Shown: piece after piece, positions 35,234-44,660 of the stretch | How positions within the stretch are numbered: position 1 is the first letter of the stretch | Layout: each line of letters begins with the position of its first letter | Assembly (NCBI RefSeq): GCF_024343775.1 | Contig: NZ_RJUF01000182.1 | Span: 1 to 64,000 of the forward strand | Source: Lacihabitans soyangensis | Lineage (GTDB): Bacteria; Bacteroidota; Bacteroidia; Cytophagales; Spirosomataceae | Reading direction: 5' to 3' | DNA length: 64,000 nt | Position numbers and translations under genes: made by a program | Notes under the pieces: generated by a model | Database searches by the model: none | What the model was told of the DNA's origin: nothing | Seen by the model: the letters and a program-made list of their open reading frames with translations, nothing else

Positions 35234-36450
35234 TATTTTACTCTAAGTTTTAGGCCGACATATAGCTTTTTGTAGGCACTTATTTTATTTAATCTGCAAA
35301 TTTCACCAACCGACGAATGAAACTTTCTAGATATTTCTGTTAAATTATCTCCATGTCTAACGGTGTACCAAACTTTCTTTTCAACCTTCACTGGCACCTC
35401 TTCCTCATCGTCTATTTCTTCCTCTATATCTTCCACTACACCACTGCTTTGCACCGAGCTCGGTTCGGAAATTATGCTATTTGGACGAGATGAACCACCC
35501 CTTAAATAATCAAAAACTTTGGGAGACAAAACAAACTCCGAGCTGCGAAGTTCCATCGGGTTGTTTTTGAAATTATAAATATTTTCAGGGTCAAACTGAT
35601 TGCCTTCAAATCTGGTTTCGTAATGCAGGTGAGAACCCGAACTTCTTCCGGAGTTTCCGCCACGGCCAATCTCTTCGCCCGCTTTTATAAATGTGCCAGG
35701 CTCGTAATTAAATTTTGACAAGTGACCGTAAAGGGTTTCAATGCCATTATAGTGTCGTAGTATAATGGTTCTACCATAACCAGAGTGTACACCAGAAATC
35801 CTTACGACCCCATCAAATGGAGCATAAATTTTATCGCCTGTTTCAAGGTCTAGATCAGTGCCTTTGTGCCATCTGCGATTTCTCCAGCCAAAATGTGACG
35901 TAACCACACTTTTGTCTAATACGGGTGACCAATTTCTTCCTTCACTTACATTATAAAGTGTGATCGGTACCACTTCTTCAAATTCTTTGGGGTTTAAACC
36001 GTAAGGATTCAGACTTTTCGTATCCCAAACGGAGTAGTACGAGGCTATTTCCACCATATTATCAGCACCTTGAAATTGGGCATCCTCTTCAATTTCTACG
36101 ACCAATAGTTCTCCCTCGTCAATGCTTGAAGTATCCTCGTGAACAATCTGATTTAGTTCTCTCAAGGGTTCTATTTTTATCCCCTCCAAGCTCTTTTGAG
36201 TGGCATTTTCGGTATTGGAAACTTTATTTGTTGAACTGTTTTCGTATTGATTGGAAAATCGCAGTTTGGGTTCATCTTCAAATTTAAAATCAAACTCGTC
36301 ACTTGATTTCTGATTAGGATTCTTAGTGTTAGTATTGGTAGTTTTGTTATTTTTTGGAATTTTCGGAGCATTTAGCTTTCCCTTTTCTTGTGAAAAGGCC
36401 GAAAAACTAACCATGACTGATAGAAGAGTAATATTTAAAAATAACTTCAT
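35233..36450 (-). CDS. M23 peptidoglycan endopeptidase with LysM domain
   Basis: An exported cell-wall hydrolase of about 405 residues. Signal peptide from the ATG at 36450 (MKLFLNITLLSVMVSFSAFSQ), chosen over an in-frame ATG 34 codons upstream; a disordered Asn/Thr/Glu-rich linker follows. The lysostaphin-type M23 domain (about 175-280) has VVTSHFGWRNRRWHKGTDLD with the metal His and Asp and SHLHYE (HxH). An acidic linker (DIEEEIDDEEEVPV) leads to a single C-terminal LysM (WYTVRHGDNLTEISRKF). Likely trims peptide cross-links. Ends inside the bshB1 start codon. Confidence 0.9.
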   Translation of the reverse strand: MKLFLNITLLSVMVSFSAFSQEKGKLNAPKIPKNNKTTNTNTKNPNQKSSDEFDFKFEDEPKLRFSNQYENSSTNKVSNTENATQKSLEGIKIEPLRELNQIVHEDTSSIDEGELLVVEIEEDAQFQGADNMVEIASYYSVWDTKSLNPYGLNPKEFEEVVPITLYNVSEGRNWSPVLDKSVVTSHFGWRNRRWHKGTDLDLETGDKIYAPFDGVVRISGVHSGYGRTIILRHYNGIETLYGHLSKFNYEPGTFIKAGEEIGRGGNSGRSSGSHLHYETRFEGNQFDPENIYNFKNNPMELRSSEFVLSPKVFDYLRGGSSRPNSIISEPSSVQSSGVVEDIEEEIDDEEEVPVKVEKKVWYTVRHGDNLTEISRKFHSSVGEICRLNKISAYKKLYVGLKLRVK

Positions 36451-36529
36451 TTCATTTGCTTTATATATACAACTTAGCGAATCAAAGATTATTACTGATA
36501 AGCTAACAAAAATGTCAATTTTTAAGAAA

Positions 36530-37672
36530 TTAACATTTTTCAATAATTTCATTTATAATAGTCTCAATTTTTTTTATCGAAATATTGAAACCATAGTTGT
36601 TCAAGACTTTATTTTTGGCATTTATTCCAAGTTTAGTAATCTTTTCAGTGTCAAGTTTTATTATTTCGCCAGACATTTGTGCTACATCGAGATAATCGGC
36701 TTTGTAACCACAAGTTTCATCAATAAACTCATCGGCTCCGCCCGTATTCTTGAAACCGAAAATAGGTTTTTCTGAAAGGGCAGCCTCCAAAACAACCAAT
36801 GGGAATGGATCTTCCCGAGAACTCACCAAAAATACATCACTGGCGTTGATTATCTCCACAGCTTCCTTAGTTGGACTTATCCATTTTATGGCAGCTGAAA
36901 CACCAAACTTATTTGCATCGTACGTCAGTTGATCAAAATGTTCTCCTTCATTCGGAATACCAATCCATAAGAAACCATATTTATCACTATTCTTAAGGGT
37001 TGCGGCAGCTATTTGAAGAAAAATATCTGGAGCTTTTCTCCAATCTGCATTTCCGCAAGCACAAATCCATATTTTGTCATTCGTCAGTTCATATTTTGTC
37101 CGAATGGCAGCCTTATCTGACTTCTTGCAAATATCAAGAATTTGGTCATTTTCTACAAATGAATGAACAACGCGTAGCTGGTCCGAGGCTTTGTATAAAG
37201 AAAGATTATCCGCTACAGCCTGCGAACATGCAATTATCTTTGTAGAAAAATTGAATAACAATTCCATCGAATTCGTCGGTCCATATTGTGCTATGGAGTA
37301 CTGTAACTCGTGAATATGACTGATAATTGGTGCAGAAAACAAGGAATTGAGTTTTGGCAATAAGTCAACACTGGCAATGGTGTTAAGATAAATTAAATCA
37401 ATTTGATGCTTATTTTGAATTATTTCTAAAGCTGTTTTTTTGCTTCCCAAAAATGACTTTTTCTTAGGCTTGGCGGTCTGGTTTAGAAAATAAACTTCAA
37501 ATTGTGACTCAAGCTCACCTTTTAGATTACCCCAATCGTTGATTATTAAAAGAATTACCTCGTAGCCCTTAGCCTTAAAGTGCTTCATGACGCTCAATAA
37601 AAAAAGTTGAGCACCCGCCCTGTTGGCATCGTGACTAACGAAAAGTATTTTCTTTAATTTACTCAATATCAA
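36530..37672 (-). CDS. glycosyltransferase family 4
   Basis: A 380-residue GT-B enzyme. KILFVSHDANRAGAQLFLL (8-26) is the typical N-terminal acceptor-side block; the donor domain carries SREDPFPLVVLEAALSEKP (about 284-302) with the retaining-GT4 E-x7-E motif. The preceding gene's end overlaps its start by 4 bases, tying it to the aminotransferase gene upstream in one transcription unit. Sugar donor not predictable. Confidence 0.88.
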   Translation of the reverse strand: MILSKLKKILFVSHDANRAGAQLFLLSVMKHFKAKGYEVILLIINDWGNLKGELESQFEVYFLNQTAKPKKKSFLGSKKTALEIIQNKHQIDLIYLNTIASVDLLPKLNSLFSAPIISHIHELQYSIAQYGPTNSMELLFNFSTKIIACSQAVADNLSLYKASDQLRVVHSFVENDQILDICKKSDKAAIRTKYELTNDKIWICACGNADWRKAPDIFLQIAAATLKNSDKYGFLWIGIPNEGEHFDQLTYDANKFGVSAAIKWISPTKEAVEIINASDVFLVSSREDPFPLVVLEAALSEKPIFGFKNTGGADEFIDETCGYKADYLDVAQMSGEIIKLDTEKITKLGINAKNKVLNNYGFNISIKKIETIINEIIEKC

Positions 37673-38751
37673 ATATTTGAATTAATTATTGCTGAAATTT
37701 TTTCAACAATAGAATGGTCTAAATCAGGGTAGAGTGGGAGTGAAAGGACTCTGCTCGAAATATCCTCGCTCACTGGACAACTTTGGTAGTTGGTCAGATA
37801 GGTTAACTGATTGAGTGAGGGATAAAAGTATCTTCTTGGGAAGATATTTTCTTTGTTTAGAGCTTGAATAACCCTATCCGTAATGATATTACTCTCGAAA
37901 ACTACTGGATAGTATGCAAAATTATAGTCTAAATTATCAGTTTTTTCTGTTGGCTTTTCTAGGTGATTCCAGTCCAATAAACTGTCGTAAATCCTGAAAA
38001 TATCTTTCCTTCCCTGGATTATGCTCTCAAGGTGATTGAGGTTACATAGCCCCATAGCTGCATGAAACTCAGAGTTTTTTCCATTTACACCCGCCACGTA
38101 ATAATTGTCAAGGATATGTCCGAAACTTCTCAAAAGTTTAATTTTTTCGTGGAGTTCAGGATTATGACAAATTATTGAGCCCCCCTCTACAGTATGAAAA
38201 ACCTTGGTGGAATGAAAACTACAAGTGGAAATATCACCATAATCAAGTAGAGACTTACCTTGATATTTTACGCCAAAAGCATGTGCGGCGTCGTAAATTA
38301 TCTTAAGATTATGTTTTTTTGCAATGCTTTCAATTTTCTCAACATCACAAGGGTTACCATAAACATGGGTAGCCATTATGGCTGAAGTTTTTTCTGTTAT
38401 CGCAGCCTCAATGAGATTAGCATTGATATTCAAATCTTCTTTGTTGATGTCAACAAAAACAGGCACTAAATTTTCCCAAATAATAGAGGTAGTGGTGGCA
38501 CAATAGGAAAAGGGCGTAGTAATGATTTCTCCCTTTAGATCCAGAGCTTTCAATGCTATTTGAAGTGCAATGGTTCCATTTCCTAGAAATGAAAAATAGG
38601 GGGTATTCAGGTATTGCTTTAACTTTTCTTCTAGTTCTACTACCAACGGTCCATTATTAGTCAACCAACTCGAATCCCATATTCGGGTGAGGTATGATTG
38701 ATATTCCTCTTTTGGCGGTAAAAAAGATTTTGTTACGTTAATTCTCTCCAA
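37669..38751 (-). CDS. DegT/DnrJ/EryC1/StrS aminotransferase
   Basis: A 360-residue PLP-dependent sugar aminotransferase. The PLP lysine lies in CSFHSTKVFHTVEGG (about 180-194), the Asp in LKIIYDAAHAFGVKY (about 152-166); TTPFSYCATTTSIIWENLVPVFVDI is the usual substrate-loop region. The sequence around the lysine (STKVFHTVEGG) is typical of FdtB/VioA-type enzymes that make TDP-linked 3- or 4-amino sugars, which could supply the WecF-like transferase. No TDP-sugar synthesis genes are in the window. Confidence 0.85.
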   Translation of the reverse strand: MERINVTKSFLPPKEEYQSYLTRIWDSSWLTNNGPLVVELEEKLKQYLNTPYFSFLGNGTIALQIALKALDLKGEIITTPFSYCATTTSIIWENLVPVFVDINKEDLNINANLIEAAITEKTSAIMATHVYGNPCDVEKIESIAKKHNLKIIYDAAHAFGVKYQGKSLLDYGDISTCSFHSTKVFHTVEGGSIICHNPELHEKIKLLRSFGHILDNYYVAGVNGKNSEFHAAMGLCNLNHLESIIQGRKDIFRIYDSLLDWNHLEKPTEKTDNLDYNFAYYPVVFESNIITDRVIQALNKENIFPRRYFYPSLNQLTYLTNYQSCPVSEDISSRVLSLPLYPDLDHSIVEKISAIINSNI

Positions 38752-38803
38752 AACTATTTTATTTTTTGCAATACTAACTTCAAAATTAATCTGAAAATAT
38801 GAT

Positions 38804-40045
38804 TTACAGCAATTCTTTTTGAACAGAATTAACGGTAATCAATTTTGGTCGAACCGCACCTGGCCATTTTCCGTACCAATCGGTTCCTTCTCGGTAATCG
38901 AGAATATCAAAGGCCAATGCATCTTCAAAGAAAAATACAGGTGCCAATCTGTCTTTCACGATCATGGCTGATATATAGTATGACCCATCATTTAAGAAGT
39001 CACCTGGTATATTACACTCCGCTCTGACAATACCTTTTTGATATATTTTGGCATCATCGCCGATATTAAAAACACATTCTCCAGTCATACTGTATAGAAA
39101 AATGCTGACATTAAGTTCGGCATTATCCATCATGTTCCAGTATTCAAACACCATTTTCAAGGGCGTGCGTGTATCAAAATTGTCCACCACTATTTCTTGA
39201 TTAGGAGTTAGACTGATACTTTTTATTCTTACTTGATCATTGCCAGGTGCTTCGTTGGGATCTGCCCATTTTTGCTTAAGCTGAAACTTCGAAACCGTCT
39301 TCACATACTCGTTCACGACTTCATCTATTTTACCGGCTTTAATCAGTTCTCCGTTTCTTAAATATGCTCCTTTGTTGCACAAACCTTGTACGGCAGTGAG
39401 GTTATGACTTACGAATATTAGCGTACGACCACTGTTTGAAACATCACGCATTTTACCTATACTTTTCTTTTGAAAGTCAGCATCGCCCACAGCTAAGACT
39501 TCGTCTACCACCAATATTTCTGGCTCAAGATGGGCAGCAATAGCAAAACCAAGCCTGACGTACATTCCTGATGAATAGCGTTTTACAGGGGTGTCGATAA
39601 ACTTGTTTATGCCAGCAAAGTCTACAATTGCATCAAAATGTCTTAAAATTTCAGCCTTCTGCATTCCCAAGATAGCACCGTTCAAGAAAATGTTTTCTCT
39701 TCCAGTCAATTCGGGGTGAAAACCTGTACCCACTTCTAAAAGACTGGCCATTCTACCTTTCACTCTCACTATTCCGGTGGTTGGCTCTGTGATTTGGCTT
39801 AGAACTTTTAGTAGGGTAGATTTACCGGCACCATTGGCACCAACTAAACCTAACCTATCACCTTGTTTTACATCGAGATTAATATCTTTTAAAGCCCAAA
39901 AGTCTTCTTTGGTATTTTTGTTCTTGGAAGGTTTAAATAAGGAGTTTGACCAACGGGTGATTGTATCCCTCAGGTCGTCGGTAGAGTTCCCTTTTTGGTT
40001 GAGTTGATACCGCTTCGTTACGTTTTCTATGCTGAGTACGGTCAT
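38804..40045 (-). CDS. polysaccharide ABC exporter ATPase with Wzt C-terminal domain
   Basis: A 413-residue ATP-binding subunit of an O-antigen/capsule ABC exporter. Nucleotide-binding domain 1-245: Walker A GANGAGKST (69-77), signature KRYSSGMYVRLGFA (about 153-166), Walker B EILVVDEVLAVGD (about 174-186). Residues about 260-413 form the beta-sandwich of Wzt-type proteins that binds the non-reducing terminal cap of the glycan before export. Paired with the permease gene 13 bases upstream. Confidence 0.92.
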   Translation of the reverse strand: MTVLSIENVTKRYQLNQKGNSTDDLRDTITRWSNSLFKPSKNKNTKEDFWALKDINLDVKQGDRLGLVGANGAGKSTLLKVLSQITEPTTGIVRVKGRMASLLEVGTGFHPELTGRENIFLNGAILGMQKAEILRHFDAIVDFAGINKFIDTPVKRYSSGMYVRLGFAIAAHLEPEILVVDEVLAVGDADFQKKSIGKMRDVSNSGRTLIFVSHNLTAVQGLCNKGAYLRNGELIKAGKIDEVVNEYVKTVSKFQLKQKWADPNEAPGNDQVRIKSISLTPNQEIVVDNFDTRTPLKMVFEYWNMMDNAELNVSIFLYSMTGECVFNIGDDAKIYQKGIVRAECNIPGDFLNDGSYYISAMIVKDRLAPVFFFEDALAFDILDYREGTDWYGKWPGAVRPKLITVNSVQKELL

Positions 40046-40058
40046 TGATTTGAGCTAA

Positions 40059-40898
40059 TTAAATATGGTCAACAAAAGAGTTTTCGTGTTTACGGAAAAA
40101 TCTAATGGAATAGAAAAAAGTAACGACTATGAAAATCACCAATGGTACAAAACTGTCCCAATTAAAGGCAGCGAAGTCATCTAACATACACCATCTTAAG
40201 GCATCGATACAACCTGTAACGGGGTTAAGTACAAATAACTTATAAAACCAAGGTTGACCAGTTGAACGAACGCTTTCAGTAAGATAACCAACTGGCGAAA
40301 TAAAATAGCCGAACTGTATAACGAAAGGGATTATCTGCCCAATATCTCTAAACTTTACATTCAAAACCGCCGAAATTAGGCCAATGCCAAAAGCCGCAAG
40401 AAAAGTCATTAGAATAAATAATGGAACCAAAAGCAATTTCCAATCCGGTAAAAATTGATACCAGATACAGATTATAAAAAAAAGTATTATCGAAATGAGT
40501 ACATCTACCAAACCAAGAAAAATGGTAGAAAGAGGTATGATTAACCTTGGGAAATATACTTTGGAAACCAGGTTTGAATTAAGCACAATACTTTGGCTTA
40601 ATGCCTGCAAAGATTGCGAGAAAAATAGCCAAATGATAACTCCTGGGGCCACAACTAAGGTAAATGGAATAGCAGTGTTCGTATCTAATTTGCCTATTTT
40701 ACCGAATGCAAAAGCCATCACAATCATGGTCACCAGCGGTCGGATAACACTCCAGCCGATTCCAAGAACAGTTTGCTTATATTTAACCAAAATATCTCTT
40801 TTGGCCAATATCCAGAAAAGTTCTTTAAAACCCCAGATTTCTTTCAAATAGTCAGTAGTGGATTTCTTTGCGGTAATTATTCGCTCTCTTGAATTCAT
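40059..40898 (-). CDS. polysaccharide ABC exporter permease (Wzm-like)
   Basis: A 279-residue ABC-2-type permease with a cytoplasmic N-terminal gate helix region (GFKELFWILAKRDILVKYKQTVLGIGW) and six predicted membrane helices, including NPVTGCIDALRW before the last pair, typical of Wzm/KpsM proteins. With the Wzt-like ATPase it exports undecaprenyl-linked polysaccharide to the periplasm. Gene order Wza-, Wzz-like, Wzm, Wzt on one strand with gaps of 2-13 bases indicates one operon. Confidence 0.92.
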   Translation of the reverse strand: MNSRERIITAKKSTTDYLKEIWGFKELFWILAKRDILVKYKQTVLGIGWSVIRPLVTMIVMAFAFGKIGKLDTNTAIPFTLVVAPGVIIWLFFSQSLQALSQSIVLNSNLVSKVYFPRLIIPLSTIFLGLVDVLISIILFFIICIWYQFLPDWKLLLVPLFILMTFLAAFGIGLISAVLNVKFRDIGQIIPFVIQFGYFISPVGYLTESVRSTGQPWFYKLFVLNPVTGCIDALRWCMLDDFAAFNWDSFVPLVIFIVVTFFYSIRFFRKHENSFVDHI

Positions 40899-40908
40899 AA
40901 AATTTATT

Positions 40909-42000
40909 TCAGTTGCTATTTTCAGACATTATATCGAGATAAGTCTTGCGTATGGTAATGATCAAAATCATGGCCACAAAGGCAATTAAACCACTCAATC
41001 GTGTACTGAAACCAGTTTTCTTTATTACCGATAAGGGTAACCTCACTGGTTCTAAGACGGTAAAAATAGGCGTTTGTTCAATTATTAATCTATTCAATCC
41101 TTCTACGTTCGCCAGTTGCGTATAATATTGGTTCGATAAGTAGGTGTTGTCACGACTTATCTGTTGTTGCTTCATAATGCCTGACGGATCCACAACATTA
41201 GGATTGTCAAAAGTCAGTCGTGCAATTCTCTTGTCATTGTATTTCATTGCATAGGCAAGACTGTCAAGTCGACCTTCCTGAACTTTCAAGATCTGTTTGG
41301 TCTTTTTGGTCTTCATTTCTCTGTAAAAATCCTCGGTACTGGCCATCAATACCTCAATCCAATCTTTAGTTAACTGCTCATTTGTCGTTGTAGCATAAAT
41401 ACTTATTAGGCTCGAGTTTTCATCAGGTTCTACACGTGTAAAGTTGTATATTTTGGTGTAAACGTCAGAAAGTATCTGATTTTCGTAAGGTGTAAACTCT
41501 GAAATAGCTTTCTTTTTGAATCTGTAATTAGCAAATGGTGAGGCTGGCTTTATTAGACTTCCGGCCCATTCATTTCTTTTTATATCACTGCTGTCAATAA
41601 AATAATTGATAAACAAGTCTGTTCTGTCTCCAATTTTCACTTCTCTCATAAAGGCATTCTGGAATACATTTACAGAAAGAATAATTGCCTCAAAATTCGA
41701 AGATGCCAAAAGGCTTCCACCTTGTTGCTGGTTAGCGGCTCCACCCAAGCCGAATGCCGAAGCGAAACCTCCTAATTGGTTTTGTGCTCCCGCTCCTTCA
41801 AGCTCCAAGTGAAATGTTGTTTGTCCACTGTAGGTATCCTCGGAGTCCAAGAAAGTATTGTTGAAAGTATCATAAATAGACCCTACTATGAGAGCCACGA
41901 AAAGAATCTGCCAATTGTTTCCGAGAAATTTGAAATATTTAAATACCGATAAAAAAAACTCTCTGGTTGATACTTGGTCGTCTTTAATATTTTGATCCAT
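40909..42000 (-). CDS. Wzz-type chain-length determinant / polysaccharide co-polymerase
   Basis: A 363-residue inner-membrane protein with one helix near 30-50 and one near 338-355, and a large periplasmic domain with coiled-coil potential (about 225-290), the Wzz/PCP architecture. It carries no tyrosine-kinase domain. A Gly/Gln/Ala-rich loop (GAGAQNQLGGFASAFGLGG) after the first helix is notable. The gene starts 2 bases after the Wza-like gene; both probably control export and length of the same polysaccharide. Confidence 0.85.
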   Translation of the reverse strand: MDQNIKDDQVSTREFFLSVFKYFKFLGNNWQILFVALIVGSIYDTFNNTFLDSEDTYSGQTTFHLELEGAGAQNQLGGFASAFGLGGAANQQQGGSLLASSNFEAIILSVNVFQNAFMREVKIGDRTDLFINYFIDSSDIKRNEWAGSLIKPASPFANYRFKKKAISEFTPYENQILSDVYTKIYNFTRVEPDENSSLISIYATTTNEQLTKDWIEVLMASTEDFYREMKTKKTKQILKVQEGRLDSLAYAMKYNDKRIARLTFDNPNVVDPSGIMKQQQISRDNTYLSNQYYTQLANVEGLNRLIIEQTPIFTVLEPVRLPLSVIKKTGFSTRLSGLIAFVAMILIITIRKTYLDIMSENSN

Positions 42001-42002
42001 TC

Positions 42003-44501
42003 TTAATTTTGGTTAAGTTTTAAGAATCCGAAGATAGTCACAATGGTTGTTAGTGTAGCACTAAGAGTGGCTACTAGACCTCCAAATTGAGCAATTTGTG
42101 CCTGCGTATTTTCGGTTTTTCCAGGAATAATTATTTCACTGCCAGGTTCTACTTTTGGGTGAATTTTTACGAAAACAAATTTTCTTGTCCTATCTACAGA
42201 GCCGTTGGGATAAATAACAAATGCTTTGCCTCTTGCTGATTTTTTGGTAAAACCACCAGATTTTGAGACGTAATCAATGAATTTCAAGTCAGGGTGGTAT
42301 TTAACCGTAGTAGGGTAAAGTACTTCACCTTCAATACGTATAGTTTGAAGTTTTTTGGGAATGTTTATTTCATCACCGTCTTGCAGGATTAAGTCCTCAA
42401 CAGAACCTGGACTCTTCAAAATCTTTTCAAGATCTATTCCAACTGATTCTGTTATCATATTGTTCAAAACCTCACCCTCCTCCGTCAATTCGGGTTCTTC
42501 TTCTTCTAAGTTCTCGGTAACTGTTTTAACTTTTACATTGATATTCAAGTTATTCAGGACTTCCTCCCTTTGAGTTTTTTGGAAATCACTTATCAAGGTT
42601 TTTCTAACCAAAGTAGCCCCTTTTATATAAGCCTGAGGAGACAGACCCCCAGCTCTCGAAATAAGGTCAGAGATTTTTTCGTCTTTGTATTTGATACCAT
42701 AAATACCAGGATAAATCACCTCACCTTTGGTGATAGCGAAATTTTGTTTTTCGTAGTTTGGAGATGTTCTTACAAATACTTCATCATATGGAAGTAGTTT
42801 AACACTTTCGTTTTTCGAATCGAAATTCAAGTCAGAGCGAATCTCAAATTCAATTATGTCAGATATTTGAGCGTCAATTTGCTTGGCATCTACGTTTCTT
42901 TTTCTCCTGACAATCTCTATTTTAGATAATGATGCCGCTTCGGTAAGTCCGCCAACTTTGACAATCAAATCCTGAATGGTCATTTCCTTAATATACGGCA
43001 CTTGTACACCTGTTAAGGCGTCAGGATTGTTTATGGCACCTTGTATCTTTACATAAGAAGTCTCAGTGAGGTCAAAAATACTTGGTATAATAACCTTATC
43101 CATTCTCCTCAGAGTTTGGTCTGCACTTTTACCGCTTTTTATGTCAAAAAGATTGACGGTGATATTTGAAATAGACAAATCTTCATTGGTTCTAATAATA
43201 TTGACTCTACCTTGAAGCGACTCTTCTCTTAGACCTTCGGCCGAGTTTATTAAAGCCAATAAAGTTGGGTTACTGTCTAAAGAATATTCACCCGGACGAT
43301 AAATGGCACCTTGAATAGATATTAAGTTTTCAAAACGTTCAAGTAATTTCTCTACTACAATCGAATCACCGCTGTACACCTGACTTGTTTTGAAATCCGA
43401 ATTTTTGATGTCAATGATGCGTTTTTCCTTCGATGTATTTCTGTAAACTTTGACTCTTTCGGAGTAGGCATATTGGTCAAAACCACCCGCATAGTTGATT
43501 ACAGTACTCAAATTTTCATTAGGAAGGACTTCAAATAATCCCTTTCTCTTCAAGTTGCCTTCCATCGCTATTCTCGAAACATAGGGCCCAACTTGAATAA
43601 TATCTTGGTCCTTGAGTAACATATCACCTTTCGAAAATCCTTTTGTTATGACATCATAAAGGTCCAAAGTACTCACAACTCTGTTGTTTCTTACTAGTTT
43701 TATATCTCTGTAGGTACCTATGTCATTAGGGCCTCCAGAGGCATAAAGTGCATTCAGTAAACTCGTAAATGAAGTAACGGTGTAGGTTCCAGGTGCAACT
43801 ACCTCTCCTGTGATTTTAACCTTAATCATTCTGTAGCCTGTTAAAGAAACCTTCAGAAATGTATTTGCAGGATAGCCGCTACCACCGTTCAAACCTAAAA
43901 ATATTTTTGAGAAAGCGTTCTTTATTTTTCTTTCGGCTTCTTCTATGTTCAAACCAGATACATTCACTACGCCAGCTTTTTCTAAAACAATAAATCCGTC
44001 TGGGTTAACTGTAGCAGTTTGTTTAAACTGTGAGTAACCATAAATATCCATCACGATCTTATCACCAGGTCCTAATACGTAGTTGTTTGGTGTAGAAACA
44101 TTAACTGTGGCGGTTGGATCAAATTTAGAATTCGTAAATATGGAACTACCAAACGTTCTCTTAATGATTTTACTTTTTTCTAAGTCGGCAGCAAGTTCCG
44201 TTTCTTTTTCAATTCGTTGCTTTTCTTCGGCATCAATCGCTTTTTGATCTGCTGGAGCGAGTTCAACTTCTCGGGTATTTGTTGGGTCATTTAGTGGAGT
44301 CCTATTTACAGGAGTTGTTCTATTATTATTGGGAGACTTCTCTTTTGTAGTGGCAGGTGTTGTGGTGGTCGGAACTGTAGTCGGAATTTGAAGTGCGGGA
44401 GTAGTTTGGGCAAAAATGGTGTTTTTTATAGCAAATTGTATTAATATTAATACGAGTGCTTTTGCTATTCGATTTGTCTTCCTAAATTTGGGAGATTTCA
44501 T
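42003..44501 (-). CDS. SLBB-domain polysaccharide export protein (Wza-like)
   Basis: An 832-residue exported protein. An N-terminal signal (about 10-32) is followed by a Thr/Pro/Asn-rich linker (33-75), the polysaccharide-export domain (NYVLGPGDKIVMDIYGYS, about 139-156) and several soluble-ligand-binding beta-grasp (SLBB) repeats with GEVVAPGTYTV, GAIYRPGEYSL, GEVIYPGIYGI and GEVLYPTTVKY. A final hydrophobic stretch near residue 805 may anchor it. It probably forms the periplasmic and outer-membrane channel for the polysaccharide. First gene of the export operon, with a promoter upstream. Confidence 0.9.
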   Translation of the reverse strand: MKSPKFRKTNRIAKALVLILIQFAIKNTIFAQTTPALQIPTTVPTTTTPATTKEKSPNNNRTTPVNRTPLNDPTNTREVELAPADQKAIDAEEKQRIEKETELAADLEKSKIIKRTFGSSIFTNSKFDPTATVNVSTPNNYVLGPGDKIVMDIYGYSQFKQTATVNPDGFIVLEKAGVVNVSGLNIEEAERKIKNAFSKIFLGLNGGSGYPANTFLKVSLTGYRMIKVKITGEVVAPGTYTVTSFTSLLNALYASGGPNDIGTYRDIKLVRNNRVVSTLDLYDVITKGFSKGDMLLKDQDIIQVGPYVSRIAMEGNLKRKGLFEVLPNENLSTVINYAGGFDQYAYSERVKVYRNTSKEKRIIDIKNSDFKTSQVYSGDSIVVEKLLERFENLISIQGAIYRPGEYSLDSNPTLLALINSAEGLREESLQGRVNIIRTNEDLSISNITVNLFDIKSGKSADQTLRRMDKVIIPSIFDLTETSYVKIQGAINNPDALTGVQVPYIKEMTIQDLIVKVGGLTEAASLSKIEIVRRKRNVDAKQIDAQISDIIEFEIRSDLNFDSKNESVKLLPYDEVFVRTSPNYEKQNFAITKGEVIYPGIYGIKYKDEKISDLISRAGGLSPQAYIKGATLVRKTLISDFQKTQREEVLNNLNINVKVKTVTENLEEEEPELTEEGEVLNNMITESVGIDLEKILKSPGSVEDLILQDGDEINIPKKLQTIRIEGEVLYPTTVKYHPDLKFIDYVSKSGGFTKKSARGKAFVIYPNGSVDRTRKFVFVKIHPKVEPGSEIIIPGKTENTQAQIAQFGGLVATLSATLTTIVTIFGFLKLNQN

Positions 44502-44544
44502 AAATTAAAAATTTGCTCTTTCTAGGTTTTTGCTTGATAAACTG

Positions 44545-44576
44545 CAAAATTAACAGAAGAATTTTGGTTAATTAAA
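44545..44576 (-). promoter_or_regulatory. promoter of the polysaccharide export operon
   Basis: On the minus strand TTTA (44573-44576), a 20-base spacer and TAATTTTG (44545-44552) fit the Bacteroidota consensus with one mismatch in the -33 element; the Wza-like gene starts 43 bases downstream. Confidence 0.6.
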
Positions 44577-44660
44577 TTAAAAAGTCTTTATTTTAAAAAG
44601 TACTTTGAATTGCAAAGTTAAATATTAAATTGATTTTAACCTCATTATTGATAAAAAATT

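Noticed and set aside
42570-42797. Plus-strand frame inside the Wza-like gene
   Set aside because: Lies wholly within a confident minus-strand gene with clear SLBB motifs and has no recognisable domains.
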